Notes: a model not told the origin generated them from the letters alone. Counted from the first letter of the stretch, positions 8,057-15,501 are shown. The stretch: 64,000 bases of DNA from Lachnospiraceae bacterium NC2008 (GCA_000687675.1 JHWS01000009.1:20243-84242); one strand, 5' to 3'. Made by a program: numbers and translations.

Positions 8057-9934
8057 ATGAACAAGAAGCAGAAGAAGAACCTGATAAGAATTATTATAAC
8101 TTCAGTGATTTTGGTGGGACTTCATTTTGTACCAGCCAAAGGTTTAGTAAGATTCGGATTATATCTGATTCCTTATCTGATTATAGGTTATGACATACTG
8201 ATTAAGGCTTTTAAGGGAATTAAGAACCGTCAGGCATTTGACGAAAGTTTACTTATGGCTATTGCAACTATAGGAGCTATAGCACTTGCTCTTTATAGCA
8301 GTGGTGATTATGTAGAAGCCATAGCAGTTATGCTTTTCTATCAGGTTGGAGAGTGGTTCCAGAGCTACGCTGTAGGAAGAAGTCGTAAGAGCATATCAGA
8401 TCTTATGGATATAGCTCCTGACTATGCCAATATTGAAGGCGAAGATGGAGAACTTGAGGAAGTTGATCCGGATGATGTTGAGATAGGTACTGTTATAGTA
8501 GTTAAGCCTGGTGAGAAGGTTCCTATCGACGGAGTAGTTGTAGAAGGGCATTCTTCTTTAGATACGGCAGCTCTTACCGGGGAGTCTCTTCCGAGAGATG
8601 TGGTAGAAGGCAGCGAGGTTATCTCAGGATGTATCAATCTTAATGGACTTATTAAGGTAAGAACTACTAAAGAGTTTGGAGAATCTACTGCTTCGAAAGT
8701 ATTAGAGCTTATAGAGGATGCAGGTTCTAGAAAGTCTAAGTCTGAGAACTTTATTACAAAGTTTGCCAGAGTATATACACCGATAGTTGTATATGCTGCA
8801 ATTGGGCTTGCTATAGTGCCACCGCTTGTTAGCATGGCATTTGGACTTAATGCTAACTGGGGTAGCTGGATATACAGGGCACTTACCTTCTTAATAGTTA
8901 GTTGTCCATGCGCGCTTGTTATATCTATACCACTTTCATTCTTTGCAGGACTTGGCGCTGCAAGTAAAAAGGGCGTTCTTGTTAAGGGTTCCAACTATAT
9001 GGAGACACTTTCAAATACAAGAACAGTAGTATTTGATAAGACAGGAACTCTTACAAAGGGAAGTTTCACTGTAACTGCAGTACATCCTGAGGAACTGGAT
9101 GAGGAGGAACTGCTTCATATGGCAGCACATGTAGAAAGATATTCTAGTCATCCTATAGCTCAGTCACTTAGAGATGCATACGCACATGAGAAGGACGACT
9201 GCAGTGTTGAGAATATAGAAGAAGTAGCAGGCCATGGAATTAAGGCTACTATTAATGGAAAGACGGTATGCGTTGGTAATTCCAAGATGATGGAAAGTAT
9301 AGGTGCAGACTGGAAGCCTTGCCATCATGTAGGAACTATTATACATGTAGCTATAGATGGCAGATATGAAGGCCACATCGTTATTTCGGATGTACCTAAG
9401 GAAGGTAGTAAAGAAGCTATCGCTTCACTTAAGAAGAATGGTATCAGACAGACAGTTATGCTTACAGGTGACAGCAAGGAAGTTGCTGATCATGTAGGTA
9501 GTGAGCTTGGACTTGATATTATAAAAAGTCAGCTCCTTCCACAGGATAAGGTATCTGAAGTGGAAAGGATGCTTGATGACAGGGATTCGGAAAAGGAGAT
9601 ACTGGCATTTGTCGGGGATGGAATTAATGATGCTCCAGTGTTATCACGAGCAGATATAGGTATCGCCATGGGAGGTCTTGGTAGTGATGCAGCTATAGAG
9701 GCAGCGGATGTAGTTCTTATGGACGATGATCCTAGAAAGATAGTTACAGCTATCCGCATCTCTAGAAAGTGCCTTCGCATAGTTAAGGAAAATATCTGGT
9801 TCGCAATTGGTGTTAAGGTACTTGTACTTATACTGGGCGCACTGGGATTTGCTAACATGTGGGCAGCTATTTTCGCCGATGTAGGTGTAACTGTTATTGC
9901 TGTAATTAACGCAATTAGATGTATGAAGATATAA
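8057..9934 (+). CDS. zntA: P1B-type Zn/Cd/Pb-translocating ATPase
   Basis: A 625-aa efflux ATPase. Two N-terminal membrane pairs precede the actuator domain with TGES (AALTGESLPRDV). The transmembrane metal site is SCPCALVIS (about residues 281-289), phosphorylation site FDKTGTLTKG, HP motif YSSHPIAQSL, and hinge VGDGINDAPVL. The N-terminal HMA domain found in most ZntA/CadA proteins is absent; a free HMA protein is encoded 71 nt upstream. The CPC site with this context points to Zn(II)/Cd(II)/Pb(II) rather than Cu(I). The ATG at 8057 is preferred over 8039 because TTAGGG lies just upstream; the choice is uncertain. Regulated by the ArsR repressor. Confidence 0.92.
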   Translation: MNKKQKKNLIRIIITSVILVGLHFVPAKGLVRFGLYLIPYLIIGYDILIKAFKGIKNRQAFDESLLMAIATIGAIALALYSSGDYVEAIAVMLFYQVGEWFQSYAVGRSRKSISDLMDIAPDYANIEGEDGELEEVDPDDVEIGTVIVVKPGEKVPIDGVVVEGHSSLDTAALTGESLPRDVVEGSEVISGCINLNGLIKVRTTKEFGESTASKVLELIEDAGSRKSKSENFITKFARVYTPIVVYAAIGLAIVPPLVSMAFGLNANWGSWIYRALTFLIVSCPCALVISIPLSFFAGLGAASKKGVLVKGSNYMETLSNTRTVVFDKTGTLTKGSFTVTAVHPEELDEEELLHMAAHVERYSSHPIAQSLRDAYAHEKDDCSVENIEEVAGHGIKATINGKTVCVGNSKMMESIGADWKPCHHVGTIIHVAIDGRYEGHIVISDVPKEGSKEAIASLKKNGIRQTVMLTGDSKEVADHVGSELGLDIIKSQLLPQDKVSEVERMLDDRDSEKEILAFVGDGINDAPVLSRADIGIAMGGLGSDAAIEAADVVLMDDDPRKIVTAIRISRKCLRIVKENIWFAIGVKVLVLILGALGFANMWAAIFADVGVTVIAVINAIRCMKI

Positions 9935-9979
9935 AGTGTTAGTGGTAAGAATATATAAGCTTGTCTGAAGGAGAGAATT

Positions 9980-10579
9980 ATGTTTTGGGATAAAGTTTCT
10001 GGTTTATATGATTTGTTTGAAACTGTCTTTAACGGCAAAGTATATACTAATACAGGACTTGTTGTAGCTGATGAGATAGAAACTGATGATTATGTACTTG
10101 AATGTGCATGCGGAACAGGTGCCATAAGCAAGTATATAGCTCCAGTATGTACGAAGTTAGTCGCAACTGATTATTCTGTAAATATGCTTAAGGTAGCAGC
10201 AAAGAATATGAAGCCATACGATAACGTGATTATTAAGAGAGCTGATATTACTAATCTTAAGTCTAAAGATGAGGTATTTGACAAAGTAGTTGCAGGAAAC
10301 GTAATCCACCTTCTAGATGATCCTTATGCTGCTTTAGACGAATTGTTCAGAGTTTGCAAAACAGGCGGAAAGGTAATAATCCCAACATATACAACTCTTC
10401 ATAATGGTAAACCAAGTTTCTTTGTATCCTTGTTTAAGAAAGCTGGCGCCAGCTTCCAGCGTGAATTCGACCTTGATTCCTACAAACAATTCTTCGCTGA
10501 CGGCGGATACGAGGATGTAGAGTATCATGTGGTAGAAGGAGCTATTCCTTGTGTTATAGCGGTGCTGGTAAAGAAATAA
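9980..10579 (+). CDS. Class I SAM-dependent methyltransferase
   Basis: A 199-aa UbiE/type-11-like methyltransferase with SAM motif I YVLECACGTGAISKYI, motif II LVATDYSVNML and post-motifs ADITNL and VAGNVIHLLDDP. It is the last gene of the metal operon (45-nt gap, GAAGGAGAG ribosome site) and is followed by a shared terminator. Similar genes occur in arsenic and metal loci (for example methylation of metalloids), but the Cys residues typical of ArsM are not evident. The substrate is unknown. Confidence 0.8.
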   Translation: MFWDKVSGLYDLFETVFNGKVYTNTGLVVADEIETDDYVLECACGTGAISKYIAPVCTKLVATDYSVNMLKVAAKNMKPYDNVIIKRADITNLKSKDEVFDKVVAGNVIHLLDDPYAALDELFRVCKTGGKVIIPTYTTLHNGKPSFFVSLFKKAGASFQREFDLDSYKQFFADGGYEDVEYHVVEGAIPCVIAVLVKK

Positions 10580-10612
10580 ATGTAGGGCTTCGCCCTGATA
10601 ACTTGGTAAAAT

Positions 10613-10646
10613 AAATCGCCCAGTTTGCTTGGCTGGGCGATTTTTG
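10613..10646. terminator. Bidirectional terminator between convergent genes
   Basis: 11-bp stem AAATCGCCCAG (10613-10623) with CTGGGCGATTT (10633-10643), T-run on the plus strand and A-run before the stem for the minus strand. It serves the metal operon and the WYL gene, whose stop codon is at 10647-10649. Confidence 0.9.
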
Positions 10647-11633
10647 CTATTTGTTGTATTCTCTCAGTCCATAATAATAAAACTTCCTAATCCGTTCCTT
10701 GAGGGATGTTGGTTTTACAACGGTGGCATCCTTTCCGAATCTGATGAAATATTCCTCTAGCTGGAGTTCTGGCCAGTCGAAGTGGTAAAGGTTTCCTTCT
10801 ATCATGGAAACGATAGGGCGGTTTTTGGTAATTACCTTAAACTTGTTTTTTCCTATATCATTCAAACGAATGACGGCATGAATTGTTTTTGAAACAGAAT
10901 GGGGGCTTCGCATAGCTTTTTCTTTAAGTTCTTTTTCAATGTCTGAATCAATCTGAAATGTTTCAGGTTTTACAAATAGACTTCTTAGTCTTGATATTCT
11001 GAATGTCCTAGGTCTTCTTGTTTTCCTATCCTTGCACAAAAGATAATTGCACTGTTCTTCTTTTGATGGAGCGATTATATAAGGTTCAACATCAAAGAAT
11101 AGATTTTCTTCTGAAGTGGTTGTTGTAAATGTCAGTATTCTATGATTATTTATAGCTTTCTTGATGTCTTCAAAATTATCCTTAAATATAATTGCCTCTC
11201 TCTCATTTCTCGGAATGGAAAGATAAGAGTTAAACATATCCTTCAGATACTGAGAAAGAGAAGTGTCCTTTAGCATATTGTGTTCAATGATATTCAGAAT
11301 CTCATATGACGGCCCGCTGACAGTGAGAGTCATCGCTGAATTTTTGCTGTTTTGTCCGTGATCCTGTTTTATATATGTATTTGCTATTCTTTCCGCAAGA
11401 GCAGCTGCAGCCTTGCCGCTTATAGAAGCAGTTGATACCAGGTCCTGCTGAATTCTCGAAAGGAGATCTGCGCTGTCATGCCTGTATCTGTCAAAGTAAT
11501 TAACAATCAGCGTCTTTAAGAACGCATTAAGATTCACGGTTTCATCTTTTTTTGTAAATTCAAAGAGCTCCGCGTCGTTAATAATTCTTGTTTTTGTGTC
11601 ATCTGAAAGATAAATTTTATATTTTTCTGTCAT
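10647..11633 (-). CDS. WYL-domain regulator with RHH-like N-terminus, next to RNA-repair genes
   Basis: A 328-aa protein. The N-terminal ~50 residues (KYKIYLSDDTKTRII, then NLNAFLKTLIVNYFDRY) read like a ribbon-helix-helix unit, and a second similar unit occurs at about residues 101-147 (AMTLTVSGPSYEIL, then SLSQYLKDMFNSYL). The C-terminal half is a WYL-type ligand-binding module (FFDVEPYIIAPSKEEQCNYLLC, then RTFRISRLRSL), ending in FYYYGLREYNK. WYL domains bind nucleic-acid-derived ligands in several regulators. It is transcribed divergently from the Y RNA-Ro60-RtcB genes, so it is the likely sensor and regulator of RNA repair. The start at 11633 has only a weak AAGAGAC site upstream. Confidence 0.82.
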   Translation of the reverse strand: MTEKYKIYLSDDTKTRIINDAELFEFTKKDETVNLNAFLKTLIVNYFDRYRHDSADLLSRIQQDLVSTASISGKAAAALAERIANTYIKQDHGQNSKNSAMTLTVSGPSYEILNIIEHNMLKDTSLSQYLKDMFNSYLSIPRNEREAIIFKDNFEDIKKAINNHRILTFTTTTSEENLFFDVEPYIIAPSKEEQCNYLLCKDRKTRRPRTFRISRLRSLFVKPETFQIDSDIEKELKEKAMRSPHSVSKTIHAVIRLNDIGKNKFKVITKNRPIVSMIEGNLYHFDWPELQLEEYFIRFGKDATVVKPTSLKERIRKFYYYGLREYNK

Positions 11634-11647
11634 AATATGTCTCTTAT

Positions 11648-11715
11648 TTGGGGTTGTAAATATATATGTAATACCTGTAATTTATAGTATATATCCAATT
11701 ATATTGGGGTTGTAA
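11648..11715. promoter_or_regulatory. Two perfect 12-bp direct repeats TTGGGGTTGTAA, likely WYL operators
   Basis: TTGGGGTTGTAA occurs at 11648-11659 and again at 11704-11715, same orientation, 56 bp apart. They lie in the A/T-rich gap between the divergent regulator and Y RNA. G-rich perfect repeats are out of character with the surrounding DNA. Binding by the WYL regulator is inferred from position. Confidence 0.65.
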
Positions 11716-11757
11716 CAAGTAGTCAACCTGCATCTATTTATCTCCAAATTTTCGCGC

Positions 11758-11763
11758 TATGAT
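11758..11763 (+). promoter_or_regulatory. Possible -10 element for the Y RNA transcript
   Basis: TATGAT at 11758-11763 sits about 17-22 nt before the closing stem of the Y RNA. No good -35 is visible, consistent with an activator-dependent promoter. Low confidence. Confidence 0.35.
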
Positions 11764-11779
11764 TAAATCACAATAAAGA

Positions 11780-11881
11780 AAGACACAGACAGCAAAATAC
11801 ACAGGTTGGATAATTGGCAAATCACCGAAAGCAATTTCGGATTATGCGGGTTCAAATCCCGTACCGTAAAAAACGTGTCTT
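11780..11881 (+). ncRNA. YrlA-type bacterial Y RNA with tRNA-like module
   Basis: A closing stem AAGACAC (11780-11786) / GTGTCTT (11875-11881) encloses a tRNA mimic. It has a short acceptor ACAGGT (11801-11806) with ACCGT (11863-11867, one bulge), and a D-arm GAT/ATC (11809-11811, 11820-11822) whose loop contains GG. The anticodon arm is replaced by CCGAAA-GCAA-TTTCGG (11825-11840, GNRA tetraloop, no anticodon). The T-arm GCGGG-TTCAAAT-CCCGT (11846-11862) has a canonical T-loop. This matches known YrlA RNAs, which bind Ro60 through the closing-stem part and end in a tRNA-like module. The Ro60 gene begins 124 nt downstream. Exact ends are not determined; the transcript may continue into the next element. 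Confidence 0.8.
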
Positions 11882-11886
11882 GGATA

Positions 11887-11985
11887 AAGGTGCATACAGC
11901 AAAGGTTTTGATGAAGATCACATGTATGGTTAACATGACCTGCAAGTGCAGGAACGGAACCCGGGCCGTATCCCGGGGGCACCTT
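11887..11985 (+). ncRNA. Second structured RNA: four hairpins in a 7-bp closing helix
   Basis: AAGGTGC (11887-11893) pairs with GCACCTT (11979-11985). Inside are four hairpins: TGAT-GAAG-ATCA (11909-11920), CATGT-7 nt-ACATG (11921-11937), CCTGC-AAGT-GCAGG (11939-11952) and CCCGGG-6 nt-CCCGGG (11960-11977). The 5-bp/7-nt arm resembles an anticodon arm (loop ATGGTTA with T at the 33 position) and the third resembles a variable arm, but the last arm has no T-loop consensus, so it is not a standard tRNA. It ends 7 nt before the GGAGG of the Ro60 gene. It may be a second Y RNA, a tRNA-like YrlB-type element or a regulatory leader. Confidence 0.6.
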
Positions 11986-12004
11986 GATAATGGAGGAAAA
12001 TAAA

Positions 12005-13507
12005 ATGTTAGATTTTTTAAGAAAAGAAACAAACAAAACATTAAACCTTTTAAGAAATGAATCAAATAAAACATATACAGAAAACGGAGCAGTTACTTAT
12101 CTTACAACAGAGTCAGAATGTCTGGATTTATTTGCAACAATAGGCGCACTAAGAAATGCTTCTGAGGAAGAAGTTATAGTGAGATTTCAGAGAGCCTTCG
12201 CTGAAAATCCTAATCTTGCAATGAAGACTATTTTCTTTGCAAGAGATATCAGAGGTGGTCTCGGTGAGAGAAAGGTGTTTAAGACAATCCTTAAATATCT
12301 TGCAATAAACGAGACAGAATCTGTAAAGAAAAATATCGAGAATGTAGCAGAATACGGCAGATATGACGATATTCTTTCTCTTATAGGTACTCCTGTAGAA
12401 AAGGAAGCAATGTCTTATATAAAGAAAACTTTTGAAGAGGATCTTGCCAAGTTAAAGAGAGAAGGTTCTAACGCAAAAATTACTTTGCTTGCAAAGTGGC
12501 TTCCTTCTGTAAATACAAGCAATAAAGAAGCTGTAAGAAACGGTAAGAAAATAGCAAGAACAATAAACATGTCTGATGGCGAGTATCGCAAGTCATTATC
12601 TGCTCTTAGAGCTCAGATAAAGATAATTGAGAATAATCTTCGCGAAAGAGATTACACTTTTGATTATATACTTCAGCCTTCTAAAGCTCTTTACAAATAC
12701 AGACAAGCTTTTATTAGAAATGATAAGGAGAGATATCAGGCGTTTTTAAATAAAGCAGATGAGAAGCCTTCGGTATTAAATACATCTGCTCTTACTCCTT
12801 ATGATGTCATAGCTCCTATAATATGTAAGGTTAAGATTAACGAAGATGAGAGACGTTCAATGGATGTGACTTGGAATTCGCTTGAAAACTTTGTGGGTTC
12901 CGAAAATTCTCTTGTAGTTGTTGATGGTTCGGCATCAATGTACTGGGGTGCAAATCCCCTCCCTGCTGCAGTGGCACAGTCACTTGGTATTTATTTTGCA
13001 GAGAGAAATAAAGGCATGTTCCGCAACAACTTTATAACATTCTCTGAAAATCCAAGACTAATAGAAATCAAAGGTAGGGATATTGTAGAGAAGGTTCGTT
13101 ATTGTATGGGATTCAACGAATGTGCAAATACAAATATAAAAAAGACATTCGACTTAATTTTGAACACTGCAGTAAAAAATGGTCTTAAGCAGAAAGATAT
13201 GCCTGAGAGACTTTACATTATTTCGGATATGGAATTTGACTGTTGTGCTGGGGATGCAGATATTACTAACTTTGAACGAGCAAAAGCAGAATATGCTAAG
13301 TGCGGATACAAGTTGCCACAGTTAATATTCTGGAATGTAAACAGCCGTAACAGACAGCAACCAGTAAAAATCAATGAGCAGGGTGTAGCTCTTGTATCGG
13401 GTTGCAATCCTCAGATATTTTCAATGCTTAAATCCGGCAATTTAGAACCTTATAAATTCATGATGAGCGTTCTTTCATCAAAGAGATACGAGAGGATAGC
13501 TGCATGA
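12005..13507 (+). CDS. rsr: Ro60/Rsr ortholog: TROVE ring plus vWA domain
   Basis: A 500-aa RNA-binding protein. Residues ~1-310 form the TROVE (HEAT-repeat ring) module (motifs FFARDIRGGLGERKVF, LAKWLPSVNTSN, YRKSLSALR). The C-terminal vWA-like domain has the MIDAS motif VVVDGSASMYWG and a later YIISDMEFD. Bacterial Ro60 (Rsr) binds Y RNAs that gate access of misfolded RNAs, and works with PNPase and other nucleases in RNA quality control and stress survival. Here it follows a YrlA-type RNA and precedes rtcB. The start at 12005 has GGAGG 8 nt upstream; earlier in-frame ATGs lack a site. Full length. Confidence 0.92.
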   Translation: MLDFLRKETNKTLNLLRNESNKTYTENGAVTYLTTESECLDLFATIGALRNASEEEVIVRFQRAFAENPNLAMKTIFFARDIRGGLGERKVFKTILKYLAINETESVKKNIENVAEYGRYDDILSLIGTPVEKEAMSYIKKTFEEDLAKLKREGSNAKITLLAKWLPSVNTSNKEAVRNGKKIARTINMSDGEYRKSLSALRAQIKIIENNLRERDYTFDYILQPSKALYKYRQAFIRNDKERYQAFLNKADEKPSVLNTSALTPYDVIAPIICKVKINEDERRSMDVTWNSLENFVGSENSLVVVDGSASMYWGANPLPAAVAQSLGIYFAERNKGMFRNNFITFSENPRLIEIKGRDIVEKVRYCMGFNECANTNIKKTFDLILNTAVKNGLKQKDMPERLYIISDMEFDCCAGDADITNFERAKAEYAKCGYKLPQLIFWNVNSRNRQQPVKINEQGVALVSGCNPQIFSMLKSGNLEPYKFMMSVLSSKRYERIAA

Positions 13508-13522
13508 TATAAAAGTAACCGG

Positions 13523-13545
13523 CCGGGAGAATGTAAGACTCCCGG
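13523..13545 (+). promoter_or_regulatory. Intercistronic hairpin between Ro60 and rtcB
   Basis: CCGGGAG (13523-13529) pairs with CTCCCGG (13539-13545) across a 9-nt loop. No T-run follows, so it is probably an mRNA processing or stabilising hairpin within one operon rather than a terminator. Confidence 0.55.
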
Positions 13546-13565
13546 TCTGAAAGGAATTATAAATT

Positions 13566-14783
13566 ATGAATACAATAGAAATAAAAGGAAAAATAAACAC
13601 AGCCATCTGCTACGCAAAAGTCGTAGAGGATGAGGCGATAGAACAGATAAGAAGAATGTGCGACTATCCCATGACAGAGGGTTCAAAGATCAGAATTATG
13701 CCTGATGTTCACGCAGGAAAGGGTTGCACAATAGGAACAACAATGACTATTAAGGATAAAGCTGTTCCTAATGTAGTAGGCGTTGATATTGGATGTGGTA
13801 TGTATACCGTTAACTTAGGCAAGCAGGCTATCGATTTAGAAAAACTTGATATGGCGGCATTTTATATTCCTTCTGGACGTGATGTGTGGGAGGGGAGAGT
13901 AGAAAGATTCGATATAACAGGTCTTAAATGCTATCGTCAGCTTAGGGATGCAAAGCGTCTTGAGAGATCGCTTGGCACACTTGGTGGAGGTAATCATTTC
14001 ATAGAGGTAGACCGTGCTGCTGATGGTACACAGTATCTCATCATTCATTCAGGATCAAGAAATCTTGGCAAGCAGGTGGCAGAGTATTATCAGTCACTGG
14101 CAGTAGATCTTGATAAGGGAATTGGCGAGTATCTTGAAGCTAGAGAGGAATTGATTAAAACATACAAGGAGCAGGGCAGACGTTCTGAGATTCAGACTGC
14201 ACTTAAGGAACTTTATGATAAGAAGTATCATGAGGGTGCACTAACCATGCCAGACGACCTCTGCTTTTTATCGGGCAGATATCTTGATGACTATCTCCAC
14301 GATGTAGAGATATGCCAGGCATTTGCAAAGAGAAGCCGTGAGAAGATGGCAGAGATAATTATGGAGAAAACAGGTCTTGCCGGCGGGGAGGCTTTCCATA
14401 CAATCCATAACTATATCGATACAGATGAGATGATATTAAGAAAGGGCTCCATTGCGGCGCATAAGGGTGAGAAGGTTCTTATACCAATTAATATGAGAGA
14501 TGGTTCTGTTATTGCTATCGGCAAGGGTAACCCTGAGTGGAATTACTCAGCACCTCACGGTGCAGGCAGACTTATGTCAAGAACTGCAGCAAAGAACAAT
14601 CTTTCAATGGAAGAGTATAAGGAAACAATGAAAGGAATCTATACATCATCTGTATGCGAGGCTACACTTGACGAGGCACCTATGGCGTACAAGTCACTTG
14701 ATGATATTATCGATGTGATTAGAGAGTCTGTAGATATCGTTGATGTAATGAAACCAATCTACAACTTTAAGGCAGCAGATTAA
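13566..14783 (+). CDS. rtcB: RNA-splicing ligase RtcB
   Basis: A 405-aa RtcB-family ligase that joins RNA 2',3'-cyclic phosphate (3'-P) ends to 5'-OH ends using GTP and Mn(II). Visible hallmarks are MPDVHAGKGCTIGTT, the metal-binding GVDIGCGMY, SLGTLGGGNHFIEV, HSGSRNLGK, and the guanylylation region SAPHGAGRLMSR containing the nucleotide-accepting His. It is a short RtcB form, complete by motif content. Ribosome site AAAGGAAT. No rtcA (cyclase) is present. Position after Ro60 and a Y RNA matches RNA-repair operons known from Proteobacteria, but with a WYL regulator instead of RtcR. Confidence 0.95.
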   Translation: MNTIEIKGKINTAICYAKVVEDEAIEQIRRMCDYPMTEGSKIRIMPDVHAGKGCTIGTTMTIKDKAVPNVVGVDIGCGMYTVNLGKQAIDLEKLDMAAFYIPSGRDVWEGRVERFDITGLKCYRQLRDAKRLERSLGTLGGGNHFIEVDRAADGTQYLIIHSGSRNLGKQVAEYYQSLAVDLDKGIGEYLEAREELIKTYKEQGRRSEIQTALKELYDKKYHEGALTMPDDLCFLSGRYLDDYLHDVEICQAFAKRSREKMAEIIMEKTGLAGGEAFHTIHNYIDTDEMILRKGSIAAHKGEKVLIPINMRDGSVIAIGKGNPEWNYSAPHGAGRLMSRTAAKNNLSMEEYKETMKGIYTSSVCEATLDEAPMAYKSLDDIIDVIRESVDIVDVMKPIYNFKAAD

Positions 14784-14786
14784 TTA

Positions 14787-14838
14787 GTTGGTTCGAGTCC
14801 AGTACACGGCGTTGTGTCGTACGATGACACTATACAAA
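14787..14838 (+). other. T-arm-like sequence and hairpin just after rtcB
   Basis: Directly after the rtcB stop, TTGG-TTCGAGT-CCAG carries a canonical tRNA T-loop with a 4-bp stem (one wobble), followed by a GTGTC/GACAC hairpin. No complete tRNA can be folded around it. It may be a tRNA remnant or part of another tRNA-like RNA. A reading frame starting with TTG here lacks support. Confidence 0.35.
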
Positions 14839-14891
14839 ACTAATAAAGAAGACGATAATAAATTTATCAAAAGAAAAAGGAATTACAAGAA

Positions 14892-15023
14892 ATGTATTAT
14901 GCAATTATCAACAAGCAATTTAATAACAAACAGTTTAAGCAGTTCTGTAAAAAACAGAAAGGCTTTGTTAATTATGCAAATTGCAAGTTGGTGGAAAGTG
15001 GACCCGGATACGTTAGAAGATAA
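14892..15023 (+). CDS. Small 43-aa ORF in the RNA-repair island
   Basis: Starts MYYAIINKQFNNKQFKQF and ends GYVRR; Lys/Gln/Asn-rich and basic. AAAGGA lies about 10-14 nt before the ATG, and the gene is followed by a clear terminator at 15063. It lies between rtcB and the XRE gene. I do not recognise a family. A basic 43-residue peptide could bind RNA, but that is speculation. Confidence 0.5.
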   Translation: MYYAIINKQFNNKQFKQFCKKQKGFVNYANCKLVESGPGYVRR

Positions 15024-15062
15024 TCCGTAGCATTAAAATACCTGATATTGAATAAATCAGTA

Positions 15063-15096
15063 ACCACTTAGCTTGCAGATGTTAAGTGGTTTTTTA
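15063..15096 (+). terminator. Terminator after the rtcB transcript
   Basis: 8-bp stem ACCACTTA (15063-15070) / TAAGTGGT (15083-15090) and a T-run. It separates the rtcB transcript from the XRE gene and tRNA array, unless read through. Confidence 0.8.
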
Positions 15097-15120
15097 ATGC
15101 AATAAAGGAGAAATAAGAAA

Positions 15121-15342
15121 ATGGATTATCCAGTAATAGATGTAGAAACAACAGGGATGCGTATAAGAGATTTAATTAGAGAGAGTGGACATACAGTAAC
15201 AGAGGTTTCTGATTATCTTGGAACTAGTACTTCTCTAGTATACAGATATATAAGAGGAGATGTACTTCCAAGTATCGACAGAATAGTTGCACTCTCGATA
15301 TATCTTGGAGTTCCTATAGAAAGAATAATAGCAATTAGTTGA
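15121..15342 (+). CDS. Small XRE-family helix-turn-helix protein heading the tRNA array
   Basis: A 73-aa protein consisting of one Cro/CI-type HTH: IRDLIRESGHTVTEVSDYLG, then TSTSLVYRYIRGDVLPSIDR and the Leu-rich IVALSIYLGVPIERI. Strong AAAGGAG ribosome site. Its stop codon is only 9 nt before the first tRNA, so gene and tRNAs are probably co-transcribed. It may be an autoregulator of the array or part of the RNA-repair control circuit. Confidence 0.8.
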   Translation: MDYPVIDVETTGMRIRDLIRESGHTVTEVSDYLGTSTSLVYRYIRGDVLPSIDRIVALSIYLGVPIERIIAIS

Positions 15343-15351
15343 AATAGAATT

Positions 15352-15422
15352 TGCGGTGTGGGGTAATGGCAGCCCGCAGGATTTTGATTCCTAGAGTCTT
15401 GGTTCAATTCCAAGTGCCGCAG
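15352..15422 (+). tRNA. tRNA-Gln (anticodon TTG)
   Basis: Acceptor TGCGGTG/TGCCGCA, short 3-bp D-stem GGG/CCC, anticodon loop TTTTGAT (TTG), T-arm CTTGG-TTCAATT-CCAAG, discriminator G as expected for Gln. The top anticodon-stem pair is C-A and the variable loop is short, so it is a divergent copy. No CCA is encoded. Confidence 0.85.
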
Positions 15423-15425
15423 TAT

Positions 15426-15497
15426 GACGTAGTAGCCAAGCAGGAAAGGCAACGGACTGCAAATCCGTGAGCGTGAGTTCGAATCTCATCTACGTCT
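15426..15497 (+). tRNA. tRNA-Cys (anticodon GCA)
   Basis: Acceptor GACGTAG/CTACGTC, Cys-type D-arm GCC...GGC with AAGCAGGAAA loop region, anticodon loop CTGCAAA, T-arm TGAG-TTCGAAT-CTCA, discriminator T typical of tRNA-Cys. Begins 3 nt after tRNA-Gln. No encoded CCA. Confidence 0.9.
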
Positions 15498-15501
15498 TTA
15501 T

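Noticed and set aside
11801..11867. A normal tRNA gene
   Set aside because: There is a T-loop and D-like arm, but the anticodon arm is a 6-bp stem with a GCAA tetraloop and the acceptor is short and bulged; it fits a Y RNA tRNA-like module.
11887..11985. Cobalamin riboswitch, because of the AAAGGTGC start
   Set aside because: The conserved cobalamin core and long-range elements are absent, and the helices fit a compact multi-hairpin RNA instead.
14788..15030. An 80-aa reading frame starting with TTG after rtcB
   Set aside because: It begins inside the T-arm-like sequence and has no ribosome site; the 43-aa frame at 14892 is better supported.
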